From: Heterocephalus glaber
Lineage: Eukaryota > Chordata > Mammalia > Rodentia > Bathyergidae
Length of the DNA: 64,000 nucleotides
Assembly (NCBI RefSeq): GCF_000247695.1
Contig: NW_004624752.1
Location: 512,831 to 576,830 of the forward strand
Direction: 5' to 3'
The notes under the pieces are model-generated. The model was not told the origin of the DNA, ran no database searches, and was given only the letters and a program-made list of their open reading frames with translations. The number at the start of each line of letters is the position of its first letter. The stretch's first letter is position 1. Positions 45,381 through 56,400 of this stretch are shown here, piece by piece. Both the position numbers and the translations under genes were made by a program.

Positions 45381-48330
45381 GGCTGGGTGGCAGCTTCCAA
45401 GTGGATGGAGGACGCCTAGGAAATAGGGCTCAGTCCTCACAGGGCTGGGAGCAGGCACCCTGAACGACCCTTACGCTCCCTGCACTGACTCTGCCAGAGG
45501 AGGCTGCTGCGGTCCAGGTCTGGGAGAGGCCTGGTTTGGAAACCCACAGCCACTGTGAGCAACGCCATGGGCAGGCAGCACCCGACCCGCACCCCAGGGT
45601 GTGCGAGCCCAAGGCCTCTGAGCAGAAGCCCTCCAACCCAGCCAGATGGAGGGGTCCTGGGAAGGGCGGACAGGGTGGCACCCCTGGGCGCCAGGGCTTG
45701 CTCCAGCTTGAGAAAGAAATGTAAGGCAGAGGAAGGCCAAGGTGGCCCTGCAGAGGGCCAGCTCACAGTCAGGGCTTCTTGCTGTGTCCTCACAAAGGAC
45801 TTGCAGCTCTGGGGACAATTCCCAGCCCTGGAGTACTGCGTATCCAGTGAGGGATGAAGGTCATGCCGACTGAAGGGGGACAAATAGCCTCCAGCAGACC
45901 CATGCCTGAGGCAGCTGAGGCTCTGGTGGGGACCAGGGTCCCACTGAGCCCAGAGGCATCCCATGCTTCCTGACAGATGCCACCTGACAGAGGTACTGGA
46001 CAACCCAACTGCAAGCCGTGAGCCACAGGAGCTCAGCAGGCAATGGAAGGGGCTGTAGAACCCAACCAAGACTCTTTCCTTAACTGAGGCTCGTGGTGCC
46101 AGCTTGTGAGCCAAGGGCAATGCACAGCTGAGTTTGGGGCCCAACCTGAGAAATCTGCTATTGGACCTGGGTACTGGATGGTGTAACGTTAGGGAACTAA
46201 AATACCCCAATTTGCTTCCAGCCATATCTAGGCAGCACGGCATGTTCTGAGGGTCTGTGTGCATCTGAGCTGTGCACCAAGGGAACCCTCATGGGGCAAC
46301 CATGACCCCATGGTGCTGGCAGGGAGCCTTGGGCTCCCTTCCATCTCATCACTGCAGCACACATCTCAGAACTTTCATGAGCCAGAGAAAATGGAGAGTG
46401 CAAGAGGGTGCGCTGTCTCAAGCTTCTCTCCCCTCCTCGCCATATCCTGTGGCCCTGCCATACACACAGCCCTAGGCCCTCCACGGTGTCTGTCGGGATG
46501 GTGATGACCACTTCCAGCTGCCACAGAAAAGGAAGGAACTCAGTGCAACTTCTGGGCTGACAGCATCTCTCTGGGCATAAGCATGTGGTTGATATGGCAC
46601 CCAGGGCACAAATGTCCCTGAGGCCGACTGAGAAGGGGAAGGCCGTCCTGAGCCTAGCCGGGGCCCTCTGGCAGAGGAAGTGGTGTGGGCAGGGAGGAGC
46701 AGGGTCAGGGCCAGGAAGCAACCGGGCTGCAGGGTGCAGGGAGGTCAGCAGAAACCAAGAAGAGCAGCAATCAGACCCTGACTGGGCCTCTGAACTCAGT
46801 CCTCAGGGCCCTGCCCCACAGGCACAGCCTGCCCCACTGCTTTCCCCCTGGGCTTCCGGGTCTGGAGCCTGCCCTACCCAGGCATCATAAAGGCCAATGC
46901 ATTTGCAAAGCGCCACTGCTGGCTCCAGGTCTGGGCACAGCCAGGTCTCTGCCAAAGCCCATAGACATCAGCTCCTTCGGGCCTTTCTTTCTACAGATGA
47001 AGCCAGCCGACACAAATGGGGAGGTGTGCTGGGAGGGAAGGCTGAGTGCCTACAGGCCCTCCTCCTTCATGAACCCGGAAGGCAGAGGACAGTCAGGGCC
47101 AGGGTCCACCCCGCAGGCCCACAACTGAAGCCTGACATGGAATGGGAGACAATCTTCCTTAGTCCAGCTTCACACATGAAAGCAAACAACTCTTATGGAT
47201 GAGCAGCACAAGGCTGCCAAAGCAGGAGCGAAAAACCCCAAACAAACAAACAAAAAAACCTTCTTAAAAAAACATCCTGTGCAGGAGGCGGGCGGGAGGT
47301 TGTGGCACTGCCAGCGAATGGGAGGAGACCACGTTGCCTCAGCCTGCCCCTGCCCTCCCACAGGCGCCTAGCTGCACGTCTGTGGTCAGCCAGGCCAACC
47401 CACCCTCTGCAGCTTGCCCAGGGTGTGCCTGGGCCTGAGGAGGCCAGGCAAGGGCTCCGAGTCTGCCATAGAGAGGCTCAGGCAGCAGAAACAGTCCTGT
47501 GTCTGGGTGCCATGGGGTTAAGGAAACAGGAGAAGCCTGTTGAGCCAGGAGCCCAGGCTTAAACCCCACATGGGCAGGCCATCCAAAAGCAGTGGGAGAC
47601 CCTGCAGAGTTCCCCAGCATCTTACCAAGGGCAGCGCCTGATGGGGAGGAAGGGAGGCAGGAAAGCCACTAAAGTCCCCACCACCAGAGCCTGTGATTCT
47701 GAGTCTCTGATGCTGTCACAGTGTGTACTTTCCTCTGGGACTTATTCCGCAGGTTGCTAATCCTTCCTTCACTGCATGATATTTCCATCTGGAGACCTGA
47801 GCCCACCCTCCACCTCCCCACACCCACCTGGGTGTCCAGCCTAGTCCTGTGCTCCCCCACCTGTCCTTTCCTGACAGGCTCAAGCCCTTGGCACAGACCA
47901 GCAGACCCCTTGCTGCCCTTGCTGCTGCCCTCGAGGGAAACAAATCCCAGCAGCTGGTAGGCAGCTCCTGGCTTCATCCCCAGTCCTGACCCCAGCCACA
48001 CAGTGAGGCACACTTCGATGTCTGTCAGATCAGCCCCTAATCTGCTCTCCCTGCTGAGCAGGACTGGGGCAGGTGCTGAACACCACAGTGGTAGCTGCTT
48101 CCCTCCAAGGCCTGCTGGCAACCTAAAGAAACCCCTGCTGGCTGGGGCTCAGTTTATAGCAGGGCTTCCACAGCCTCAGTCCTCTATGGATTCCCAGTAG
48201 CTTGTCACTCGGTCTGAGTACTGCAGGATGGCTTAGCATGGAGGTGACTGTCCACACATGAAACAGGGCATCGGCCACAGCTAACCCTGGCCACATGGCC
48301 CCTGCCCAGCCTCAGCAGCATCCCCTCTGC
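45381..48330 (-). other. Probable TRABD 5' intron or upstream region
   Basis: About 3 kb of unique-looking sequence between the TRABD first coding exon and an LTR fragment. It holds a short A/AC-rich low-complexity tract near 47235-47275. No second gene is recognised. A non-coding TRABD exon could be present but cannot be defined from sequence alone. Confidence 0.5.
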
Positions 48331-48339
48331 TAGTTCCCT

Positions 48340-48612
48340 TATAGGAACTGAACTGTGCCCCCCCAAATTAGACTCTGAAGCCCTAACTCCAGCGCGGTAT
48401 ATTCATAAGGAAAGACTGACCCCATGATGGTATTCCTGCCCAGATAAGCGGAGAGCCCAGACAGCTCTGTGGGGAGAGGAAAGAAGGGTCTTTCCAGGAG
48501 GCAGGCAGAGCCCTCCCCAGCATCAGCCCACCAGCACCTGGATCCTGGACTTGCACCCTTCAGCACTGTGGAAGTCAATGTCTGTCCTTGAACTTCCCAG
48601 TCTGTGACAGCT
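48340..48612 (+). mobile_element. ERVL-MaLR LTR fragment (MLT1-like)
   Basis: It begins in the style AACTGAACTGTGCCCCCCCA and ends with a GACTTGCACCCTTCAGCACTG block followed by CAGTCTGTGACAG, the layout of MLT1-type LTRs. It is a solo, non-coding and old fragment. Identification is by pattern memory only. Confidence 0.55.
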
Positions 48613-48779
48613 GACACCACACGGGGCTGAGACGCCCATCGCCCCCGGTCCTTCTAAAAGTTGCCTCCCAGGCCAGTGCGGCTCTTCAGCGTGGCCCAAA
48701 GTGCCCGGCACCCAAAGGCGTCCCCAGAAGCCCTCATCGCTCGCAAGGAGAGCCTTGGGTGACCAAGAGTGAGGAAAGG

Positions 48780-49560
48780 GTGGCCGAGGCCCCAGACTCC
48801 TCTCCGAGTCTGCAGCTCGGGTCCCGGGGGCGCACTGCCGGGGGAGGGGCACCGAGACGGAGGACAGGAGTGCCCGGCCGGACCACACCGCCCCTCCCGG
48901 CTTCCGTCGTGGGGCCCGCGGGCGGCCACGCCTGGGAGATGCGGCCGCGCCCCGGCGGCCTGAGCCCCTTGGCCCCGGGACACGGAAGCCCGCGCCCCCG
49001 GGCTCCGCCCCGCCCTGGGACGTTGACAGCGCGCGCTGGCGCGTCTCGGTCCACAGCCGCCGCCTCGCCAGCCCCCGCCCAGCCGCCCGGCTGCCGCCCT
49101 CCAGCCCGGAATACCAGCGGCGCGGTCGCTCCGGTCTCGGCTTCAGCCGGCCTCCATGCGCGCGTCCCGGACGGGCCGGGGGCGGGGCGGCCGCGCGGCA
49201 TTCCGGGAGACTCCCAAGGGCCCGCGCGTGCCCGCCAGCCTGCCTCTGCGACCCCGGGTCCTAGCGCCGGGGCCGGCTCCTCGGGCCGCGGGCTGGTTTT
49301 GGCGGGGGACAAAGGAACCAAAGCGCTCTGCTCCCCATCCGTGGGACGTAAAAGGGCGGAAACACAGGATGGCGGGTCCGCCCGCGTGGGCCCCGCTTGA
49401 CCCCCGAGGCAGGGTCGGGATGGGGACAGGGGCGCCGACCCGGCCGGACTCGGGGTGCTCAGGACCCGCCTCGCTGAGCCCCCGGGCTTCCGTGACCCCG
49501 CAGAACCACGTTCCACCTCCCCGTCGGGGTGGCCTCCTTCTTTGACCGGGCGTGGGGGAT
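48780..49560 (-). promoter_or_regulatory. CpG island, probable TRABD promoter
   Basis: About 0.8 kb of very CpG-dense sequence with GC boxes (GGGGCGGGG near 49190). It lies between TRABD and the 3' end of PANX2, both transcribed leftward. It is the only CpG island upstream of TRABD's coding exons, so I assign it to TRABD with an unseen non-coding first exon. Confidence 0.6.
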
Positions 49561-49599
49561 AGTCCCTCTCCCCGCTGCACCTGCCAGCCGGCTCCCCAC

Positions 49600-52500
49600 C
49601 GAAGCGCCTTCCCTCACAGCTTCCGGTCCCCTCTGTGTTCTCTGCCTCCCCCGGAGGGAAGGACCCTGCCCCTGGCCCCAGGCCTCAGATCCCTGCCCTC
49701 CCTGCCCACTCCTTGCTCGCAGTGTCCACCCTCTCTCTGGTCGGTTCTGCCCTTCTGGCCATGTTCCCACCGGCAGCAGGTGGGGTGGGTCTGGAGTAGG
49801 GTCACCAGCTTCCCCCCACTCAGGGCCACCCCAGACCACCTCCCTAACTGGGTGGAATCCCAGCGCCGGGCTCTGTTCTGGCTGACTGGGTCTCCTAGGG
49901 CCACCTCTTCCCTGAGAGGTGCCCACTAGTCCTGCCTGTCTCTGCCTGGGCCCAGAGGGAAGGAGCCTTGGTCTGCTGGGGCCGTGTGCATGGGCTGTGC
50001 TGGGCTGCGGGGGCCAGGAGTGGAGAGAGGAGAGGTAGAGTCTTGGGAGTGCTCAGCCAGGCTGGCAGGGAAACTGGGGCGGATCTTCACTTGGCAGGAC
50101 GTGGGCCTCCCCCACCTCAGGCTGCACAGCTCCAGTGGCTTTTCTCAGCTGTCCCAAGCACACTCTGGTTTGGGGCAGGTTCTGTTCTGCCACTGTGGGT
50201 GGGCAAGATGGACAGGAAGGCCTGAGGGTATGAGCCCAGGGCAAGGGTGGGGTACTAGCCAAGCAGAGGAGGCCTTCTTAAGGTGGGCTTGGGGCAGTGA
50301 GGAGACACTAGGGGGAGCCAGGCGGACAAAGGGTTTGGGGCTCAGCCCCACCTGGTCAAGGGGCCAGCACCACCTTTTTTGGGGCAGTACTGGGGATAGA
50401 ATCTAGGCCTTCCCACTCAGCTACATCCCCAGCTTTTTATTGTTTTGAGACTGTGACTTTGACTTGCTAAATCACTGAATTCCCCAAGCTGGGCTCAAGC
50501 CTGTAACCCTTCTGCCTCAGCTTCCTAGAGTGCTGGGATTGCAGGTGTGTGCCACTCCATACTTCCTTTCAGGCCTCTGGCCACCTGCTTTTGGAAAGGT
50601 GGAGTAATTCACAGGGCCATGAGGCCAGGGCTCAGGTCCCCAGCCCCTGCAGTGATGTCTGCTTCTTCAAGACCAGAATGCTGACGCCAGTCTAGACTCC
50701 TTACAAAGGTCAGCTCTGTGCAGAAAGGGCTGTGTTCACTCACACCACAGATTTCCCAGACAGGAAAGTGACTGACATGTCCGGCCAGGCCACATAGAGA
50801 AAGGTGGGTAGAGTCCTTGGCCTTGAGCCCACTAAGGACTTCAAGGGGGCTCCCTGGACCCAGGGCTCTGTGTCCACCTCTGCCCAGTTCCACCTGTCTT
50901 CACAACAGGAAGCAGGGCCCACAGGGAGAGTGAAAGAGCCCAACCTGGGCACTGCCTGGACCAGCAGGTTCCTTGACCACAGACACCTTCCCAGAGCGAG
51001 CCCCTGGGGTGGACAGGCTAAACCCAGGCAGGGGGACAGGCAGGGTGGATGTGGGAGGCTGCAGAAGGCGAGGGCAACCTCACTTGGGTTTCCCACTGTG
51101 TGTGTGGGGTTGGTGTGTGGGTGTGGGCCGAGGGGCAGGGGCTTGTCATGAGCCTGGAGAGCACATGGCCAGGTTTCCCGGTTCCTGAAGGTGCCTGTGG
51201 TCCCTTCGCTGGAGGAGTGGGTGCCAGGCTTGGAGAATCTTCCTGTCTCAGCTAGGGGGGAGCTTTCTGACTCCGGGTGCTCATGATCCACCAACAGGGT
51301 GTGTTCACCACATCTTTTATTTTCTGCATTTCTGAGGCTATGACACTGGGGTCATGCTGACCCTGGGCAGCCTCCCTCTCGGGGCTAGCAATGACAATGT
51401 ATGTGAACCACCAGGTCACAGCCCACACCCCATCAACTCTCACACCCTGGGCCACTGTCCACCTGCCTAGCCACTGCAGAACCAGGCAGGCAACCAGGGA
51501 CACCCATACACTTGCTGAGGTTCTGTAAACCAGCGAAGGCTGAGCCCCTGACCTGCCTGCCCTGTTCTTCCTGGGGAGCCACAGTGGAGCTGTCTGCCCA
51601 CATCGCTCCTCTTCCCTCTGCCTGTCCTTCCCTGTGTGCCCCGTGTGGCATGGGGCACCCCCTCCATAGGATCTGTGAGCAGTCACCTGTGTGTCCTGTG
51701 GCAGGCATCTTCTGCTGTACTGTGCTCACCATACTGGACAGTAACAAAGCATTTTAGAGTTCATAGTAAAACCTACATTTTAAATGAACATGTCTCCTGC
51801 CCAGGCTGGACTGTGGTAGCTGCACCTTGGCCACTCTGGTGAGGGATAGACTATCCTGATCCCAGGGACACTAGGGAGCCCTGTCCACCCAGGTCTGTTC
51901 CAGCAAGGGGCTGCTGGGGAGTTTCCGCGAGGTCCAGGCCAGGTAGCAGGAGGGCCCACTTTGACCTCAGCTGACCGCACTCCATGGGGTGTGGGCCCGG
52001 ATCCTCAGGCCCTGCCTCCAAGGACCCTCCATCTGGGTGTGGGGGGTCGCCTGCTCTGACCTGCAGGACACAAGGCTTCACAGGGCCAGCCTTGTCCCAC
52101 TGAGCCCTGGGTCTAAGGTTGAAGGCCCGGCCCTATTCGTGGGCCCCCACCATGATGAACACCCCCGAGATGAGCACTGCCAAGGCACTTACTTGGGAAG
52201 TCTTCCTGGACCCTGCCAGCTCAGCACACCTGGCAGGACACCTAGCCTGCCTCCCATGCCCACATGCCTGACCCAAGAGACACGTCTCCCTGAGCCTGGG
52301 TGGGGGTTGCTCCTTTGTCTCCCTGTGCCCGGGTCCAGGCTCCAGCCGCATCCCTCCGGAAGCCACATGCTATCCTGCCTTCCTCACACTTTGGGGTGGA
52401 GGCTCAACACCCCTGCATCCTGGCGGGCAGCCCTGGCAAGCTGAGAAAATCAGGGGCCGCTCTGGAAGTCAGAGGGGAGGCGCGGAGCAGGGAGCGTAGC
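49600..52500. other. Intergenic region between TRABD promoter and PANX2 3' end
   Basis: About 2.9 kb with one SINE at 50378-50560 and otherwise no recognised gene. A 51300-51780 segment with TTTTATTTT and a low-GC end may be an old, unclassified repeat. Confidence 0.55.
50378..50560 (-). repeat. B1-dID-like SINE
   Basis: A reverse dimer: an ID-like half (GGGGATAGAATCTAGGCC ... CTACATCCCCAGC), then a B1-like half ending GGGATTGCAGGTGTGTGCCA. Confidence 0.8.
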
Positions 52501-52515
52501 GTAGCGTGGCGTGGC
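52494..52515. repeat. Short GCGTA/GCGTG tandem repeat
   Basis: About four copies of a 5-bp GCGTA/GCGTG unit, just beyond the PANX2 poly(A) signal. Confidence 0.8.
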
Positions 52516-52540
52516 AGGACCAGCAGTTATCAGAATAACA

Positions 52541-52546
52541 TTTATT
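52541..52546 (-). terminator. PANX2 poly(A) signal
   Basis: TTTATT on the plus strand, AATAAA on the minus strand, about 860 bp beyond the PANX2 stop. It is the first canonical hexamer in that direction that I see. Confidence 0.7.
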
Positions 52547-53406
52547 GATATGCTCAGTGCTACCTCGTTAATACTGTGTCTCGGGCCGCTGTGGCTGAGG
52601 TAATAGGGGCGGGGCCAGCAGCGGCCTGGGCCCGGGAGGGGCGTGGTTATTGCGTTGGGCTCCTTGCCTCTCTGGAGCACTGGCGCCCACCTGCCGTCAC
52701 CTGCTGGCTCACACATACGTGGCGCCCCTGCACATGCAGCCCAGTCCACACATGCGCACACTCAAGCTCTTTAGCACCCACACCTGCTCACGAATGCTGG
52801 CGTAGTGGCACTGGGCCGCCCCCACGCACACCTGAGTTCACTCTTGCACTTGTATGCTCACACCCATTCACACACATCCCTTGCTTTAAACTCACCCTAA
52901 GTCTCCCAATGGTAAATATGCTTGTCAGTTACAGTAATCATAGTAAAATAAAGTGTATGTCAGGCTACAGGGAGAAAGTGCAAGGCGATTTGGATCTAGG
53001 GCCACCCCTGCCCCCACTGGAGGGCATCGGTCCCTGCAGGGGTGGGGCCCTTCTGTGAGGGACCCCTGGGGCCTGGCCCTGTGGCCAGTGCCATCTTCCC
53101 CGGTGTCCTTCTCTCTGGCCCTGGGCTGGGGCCCCCTGGGGCGGTGAGCTGCCCCGCCACTTGGCCCACAACAAAACTTGCTAAAAAAATAAACTCTTCG
53201 TCTTGCAGCCCAGCACCTAGCACAGCACCTGCATCAGGGTGGGTGGCACCTTGCTCTGCCCTGCCCCGGCTCCCTCACATGGGTGCCTCGTTGAGCCAGG
53301 TGGAAGGGTGCTGAGCCCCGGCATGCGGGCAGAGGCTGGGATGGCAGTGCCAGGCAGGCAGAGACTGTGTCCATGAGCTCATGCAGGGGTCCTGGCGGCC
53401 CATCCC

Positions 53407-56400
53407 TCAGAACTCCACGGTACTCACGACTGTTCTGGGCTCCTCAAAAGTGGCGATGAGGATCTGCTGGGCTGGGGGGATGGTGATGAGGTCACCCATG
53501 TCTGGAGGCACCCGGGGGGCCCCCTCTTCCTCCTCCCGGGCCTCATACAGTGTGTTGATGTGGAGCAGAGGGTGGGTGGCATTTCGGCTCAGGATGGCCA
53601 GGGGATCGGCCTTGCCCAGGCTGGCTGGTGACAGAGGTGCCACGGTGGGAGGTGCAGGAGGCGAGCAGACATGAAACGGGCCCCCAGCAGGAAGCCCGGG
53701 CCTGGCCGGTTCTGTGGGGTACGGGGCCTCCTTCTCAGGGAGTGGGGCATCTGTGAACAGTAGAACACAGGCGTTGCAGGCTCTGACCCCCTCCCCGCCG
53801 GGGGCCAGTCCCTGTGTCCCTGCTGGGCCTGCTTGTCCTCCCTTCCTGCAGCCAGGCAGCTGGGCAGCTGCAACATGGGGTGACCATAGCTGCCCGGGCC
53901 AGCACCATGCTCTGCCCACCTTCTGGGTAGACGCCACAGCTCGCAGAAGCTGCTCAGCCTTCCTCCTCCTCACACTGCCTCCTGGCCCCCTAATACATTA
54001 GGTATGCACCCCATGCACCCTGTTCCCAGGTGATGACTTCTCTCCTGCCCCCCACTTACCCCCCACTGGCTCCCTACCTTTGGTGGGTGCTGTGGCCAGG
54101 CCCAGCCCGCACTCTTCAGCCTGCGACAGGAAGCCGCCTTCTTGGCTGCGGGAGGCGGGCAGGGCAGTGGGCACTGTCTCGGGCTTGGCTTTCCTGGCAC
54201 CCAGGATGTAGGGGTGCACATCCAGGGAGAAGTGGCGCGCATGCTTCTTGTCGGGGGCGGTGGCAGTGCCTGTGTCACCCCCGCTGCCCTTGTAGTGGTG
54301 TGCTGCACGGGCGCCTGCGTCCAGCAGTGGGGCAATTAGCGTGTCAGTGGCTGTCTTCCTGCGCACGGGCTTGGGCTTCTCGGCCTTGCTGTTCTCCACA
54401 CGCATGATGGCCAGTTGCTCCTTGAAGGGCTGCGGTAGCGGGTTGCTGGTGGGGATCCACTTCATCTTCTTGCGTGGCCGTTTGACCACAGGTGGCTCAG
54501 TGGAGCCGTCGGGCTCTGCAGGGTTGGCGCTGGGGTCCACAGTCTGGATGCCCGAGTCACGCACGGTGGGAGTGGCATCGTGGTTGGACTGGGCCAGCGC
54601 AGCCAACAGCTGGCGCACCACATTGTCATACATGAGGTCACTCTCATTAGTGATGAAATCCAGCCGGTTGAGCGACTTGATGTGGTCGCGGTTCTCGTTG
54701 CAGAACATGGCGAGGATGTTAATGTCACAGAACTGGGAGCGGCGCCACTGCCGGCGTGTCTTGATGCCCACCTTATGCAGTTTGTCAAAGATGAAGTTGC
54801 TCTTGCGGAAGATGAAGAGGTGAATGAGGTTGACGAGGATGATGAGGTTCATAAAGCACAGCAGCACGATGTCCACACCTGCGATGATCCGCTGCAGCTG
54901 CACGGAGGGCAGCTTGCAGCTGACGTGCACTGCAGGGCCCCCACCTGCTGGGCCATCAGGGGAGGCGCCCAGTGCACAGGTGAACTCATTCTGCTTCTGC
55001 GTGGCGTAGTAGGTGCACAGGTAGGAGATGGGCACCACGCTGAGCAGCAGGATGAGCACATGCCGTGCCAGGTACAGCTTGGCCAGGAAGTTGCTGCGGC
55101 CCCGGCGCTCCAGGTACTTCTCAAACAAGTTCTGCTCGGGGCTTTTCTCTTTCTCAGCATTCTCAATGATTTCTCGCTTCTCCCGCTCCGTGATGCCGGG
55201 CCCCTTGGACTGGATCTGCTTCTCGATCTTGGGTGCACGGCCCTCAGCTGCCCGGTGGTAGCAGTTATCAATCTCCTGCAGTAGGAAGTTGAGCTCGGAG
55301 GTGAGGCGGGTGGAGGCCAGGAACTCCCACCCCAGCGCAGGCACATACATGATGGCAGCGAAGGCCAGCAGTGCATACGGCAGGAACTTGTGCTCAAACA
55401 GTGACGGCCACAGGCTGGCATCCACACCGGGCAACGCATCCCGAAGCTCCGTCCAGCAGTAGCCACGGGCATACAGTGCCTGGTCGCGGGTGAAGTTGTG
55501 CGGGGTGTAACAGTAAATAGGTTCCTCTGGGGGCGAGAGGAGACACAGGCCACGGCATGAGGTGGGACTGACTTGCGAGACCAGGGCTTGGGGTGGTGGC
55601 ACCGGTGGGGTCTGTCACTACCTTGCCTGAATGCCTCTCCTGCGCGGCCCCCTCCCACTCAGCTGCCTGCTCTGTGCAGGGCCTGCGCCCCCCAGAGCCA
55701 ACTCCTGGGCCAACTTCCCCTCTCCACATCCCACCGTGATGGTGTGATCACCCTCAGTGTCCCTCTTGAGCAGTCCTGCCTGTTCCAGTACCCAAATGCC
55801 ATAAAGACTCTGCACAAGGGGAAACTGAATCCCAGAGAAGGACAAGACAGATCATATCCCTTTTTCCATTCCCTCAACTGGACTCAAACCAGGTCTTGGC
55901 CACTCCTGTGTTCTGGCTGTCGGGCACCTATCACTGGGTAGGGCTGGTGGCAAGGATGCACCTACCTGGTACAGCAGTCCAAGTGTCAAGAGAAGCCTGC
56001 CTGTGAGCCAGGTGTGGTGGTGCATGCCTGTAACCCCAGCACTCTGAGAGGCTGAGACAGGAGGATTCCAAGTTCAAGCTCAGCCGGGGCAACTTAGCAA
56101 GACCCTGCCTCAAAACAAAAACGGGCTGGGGAAGTAGCTCAGTGGTAAAGTGGCCCTGGGTTTGACCTCTGGTATCTCAAAAAAAAAAAAGAAAGCCTGT
56201 CTGTGACAGATGAGAGGTATCCCCTCCCCCAAGACACCCACCCCGGACAGGCAGCCTGGGAACACAGGTCCGTGGTGGCAGAGTCGGGAAGGCTTACCAG
56301 CTGGACATGGCCTCTGCCCCAAAAGTGAGCAGAAGGGCCTCCTCAATCGCAGATACAGCCACCACTCAGGTCTGGGCTGTTCGAGGCCATGCTGGGCTGG

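Noticed and set aside
45437..46264. 275-codon minus-strand open frame upstream of TRABD
   Set aside because: It has no recognisable domain, no splice support and low-complexity GC-driven composition. It could be a non-coding transcript region but I cannot support a protein.
51252..51686. Possible processed pseudogene on the minus strand with a downstream AATAAA-like signal
   Set aside because: I could not match the 145-codon frame to any protein, and there is no poly(A) tail or duplication.
54580..55284. 234-codon plus-strand open frame within PANX2 exon 2
   Set aside because: It mirrors the PANX2 coding exon on the opposite strand; the composition is a shadow of the real frame.
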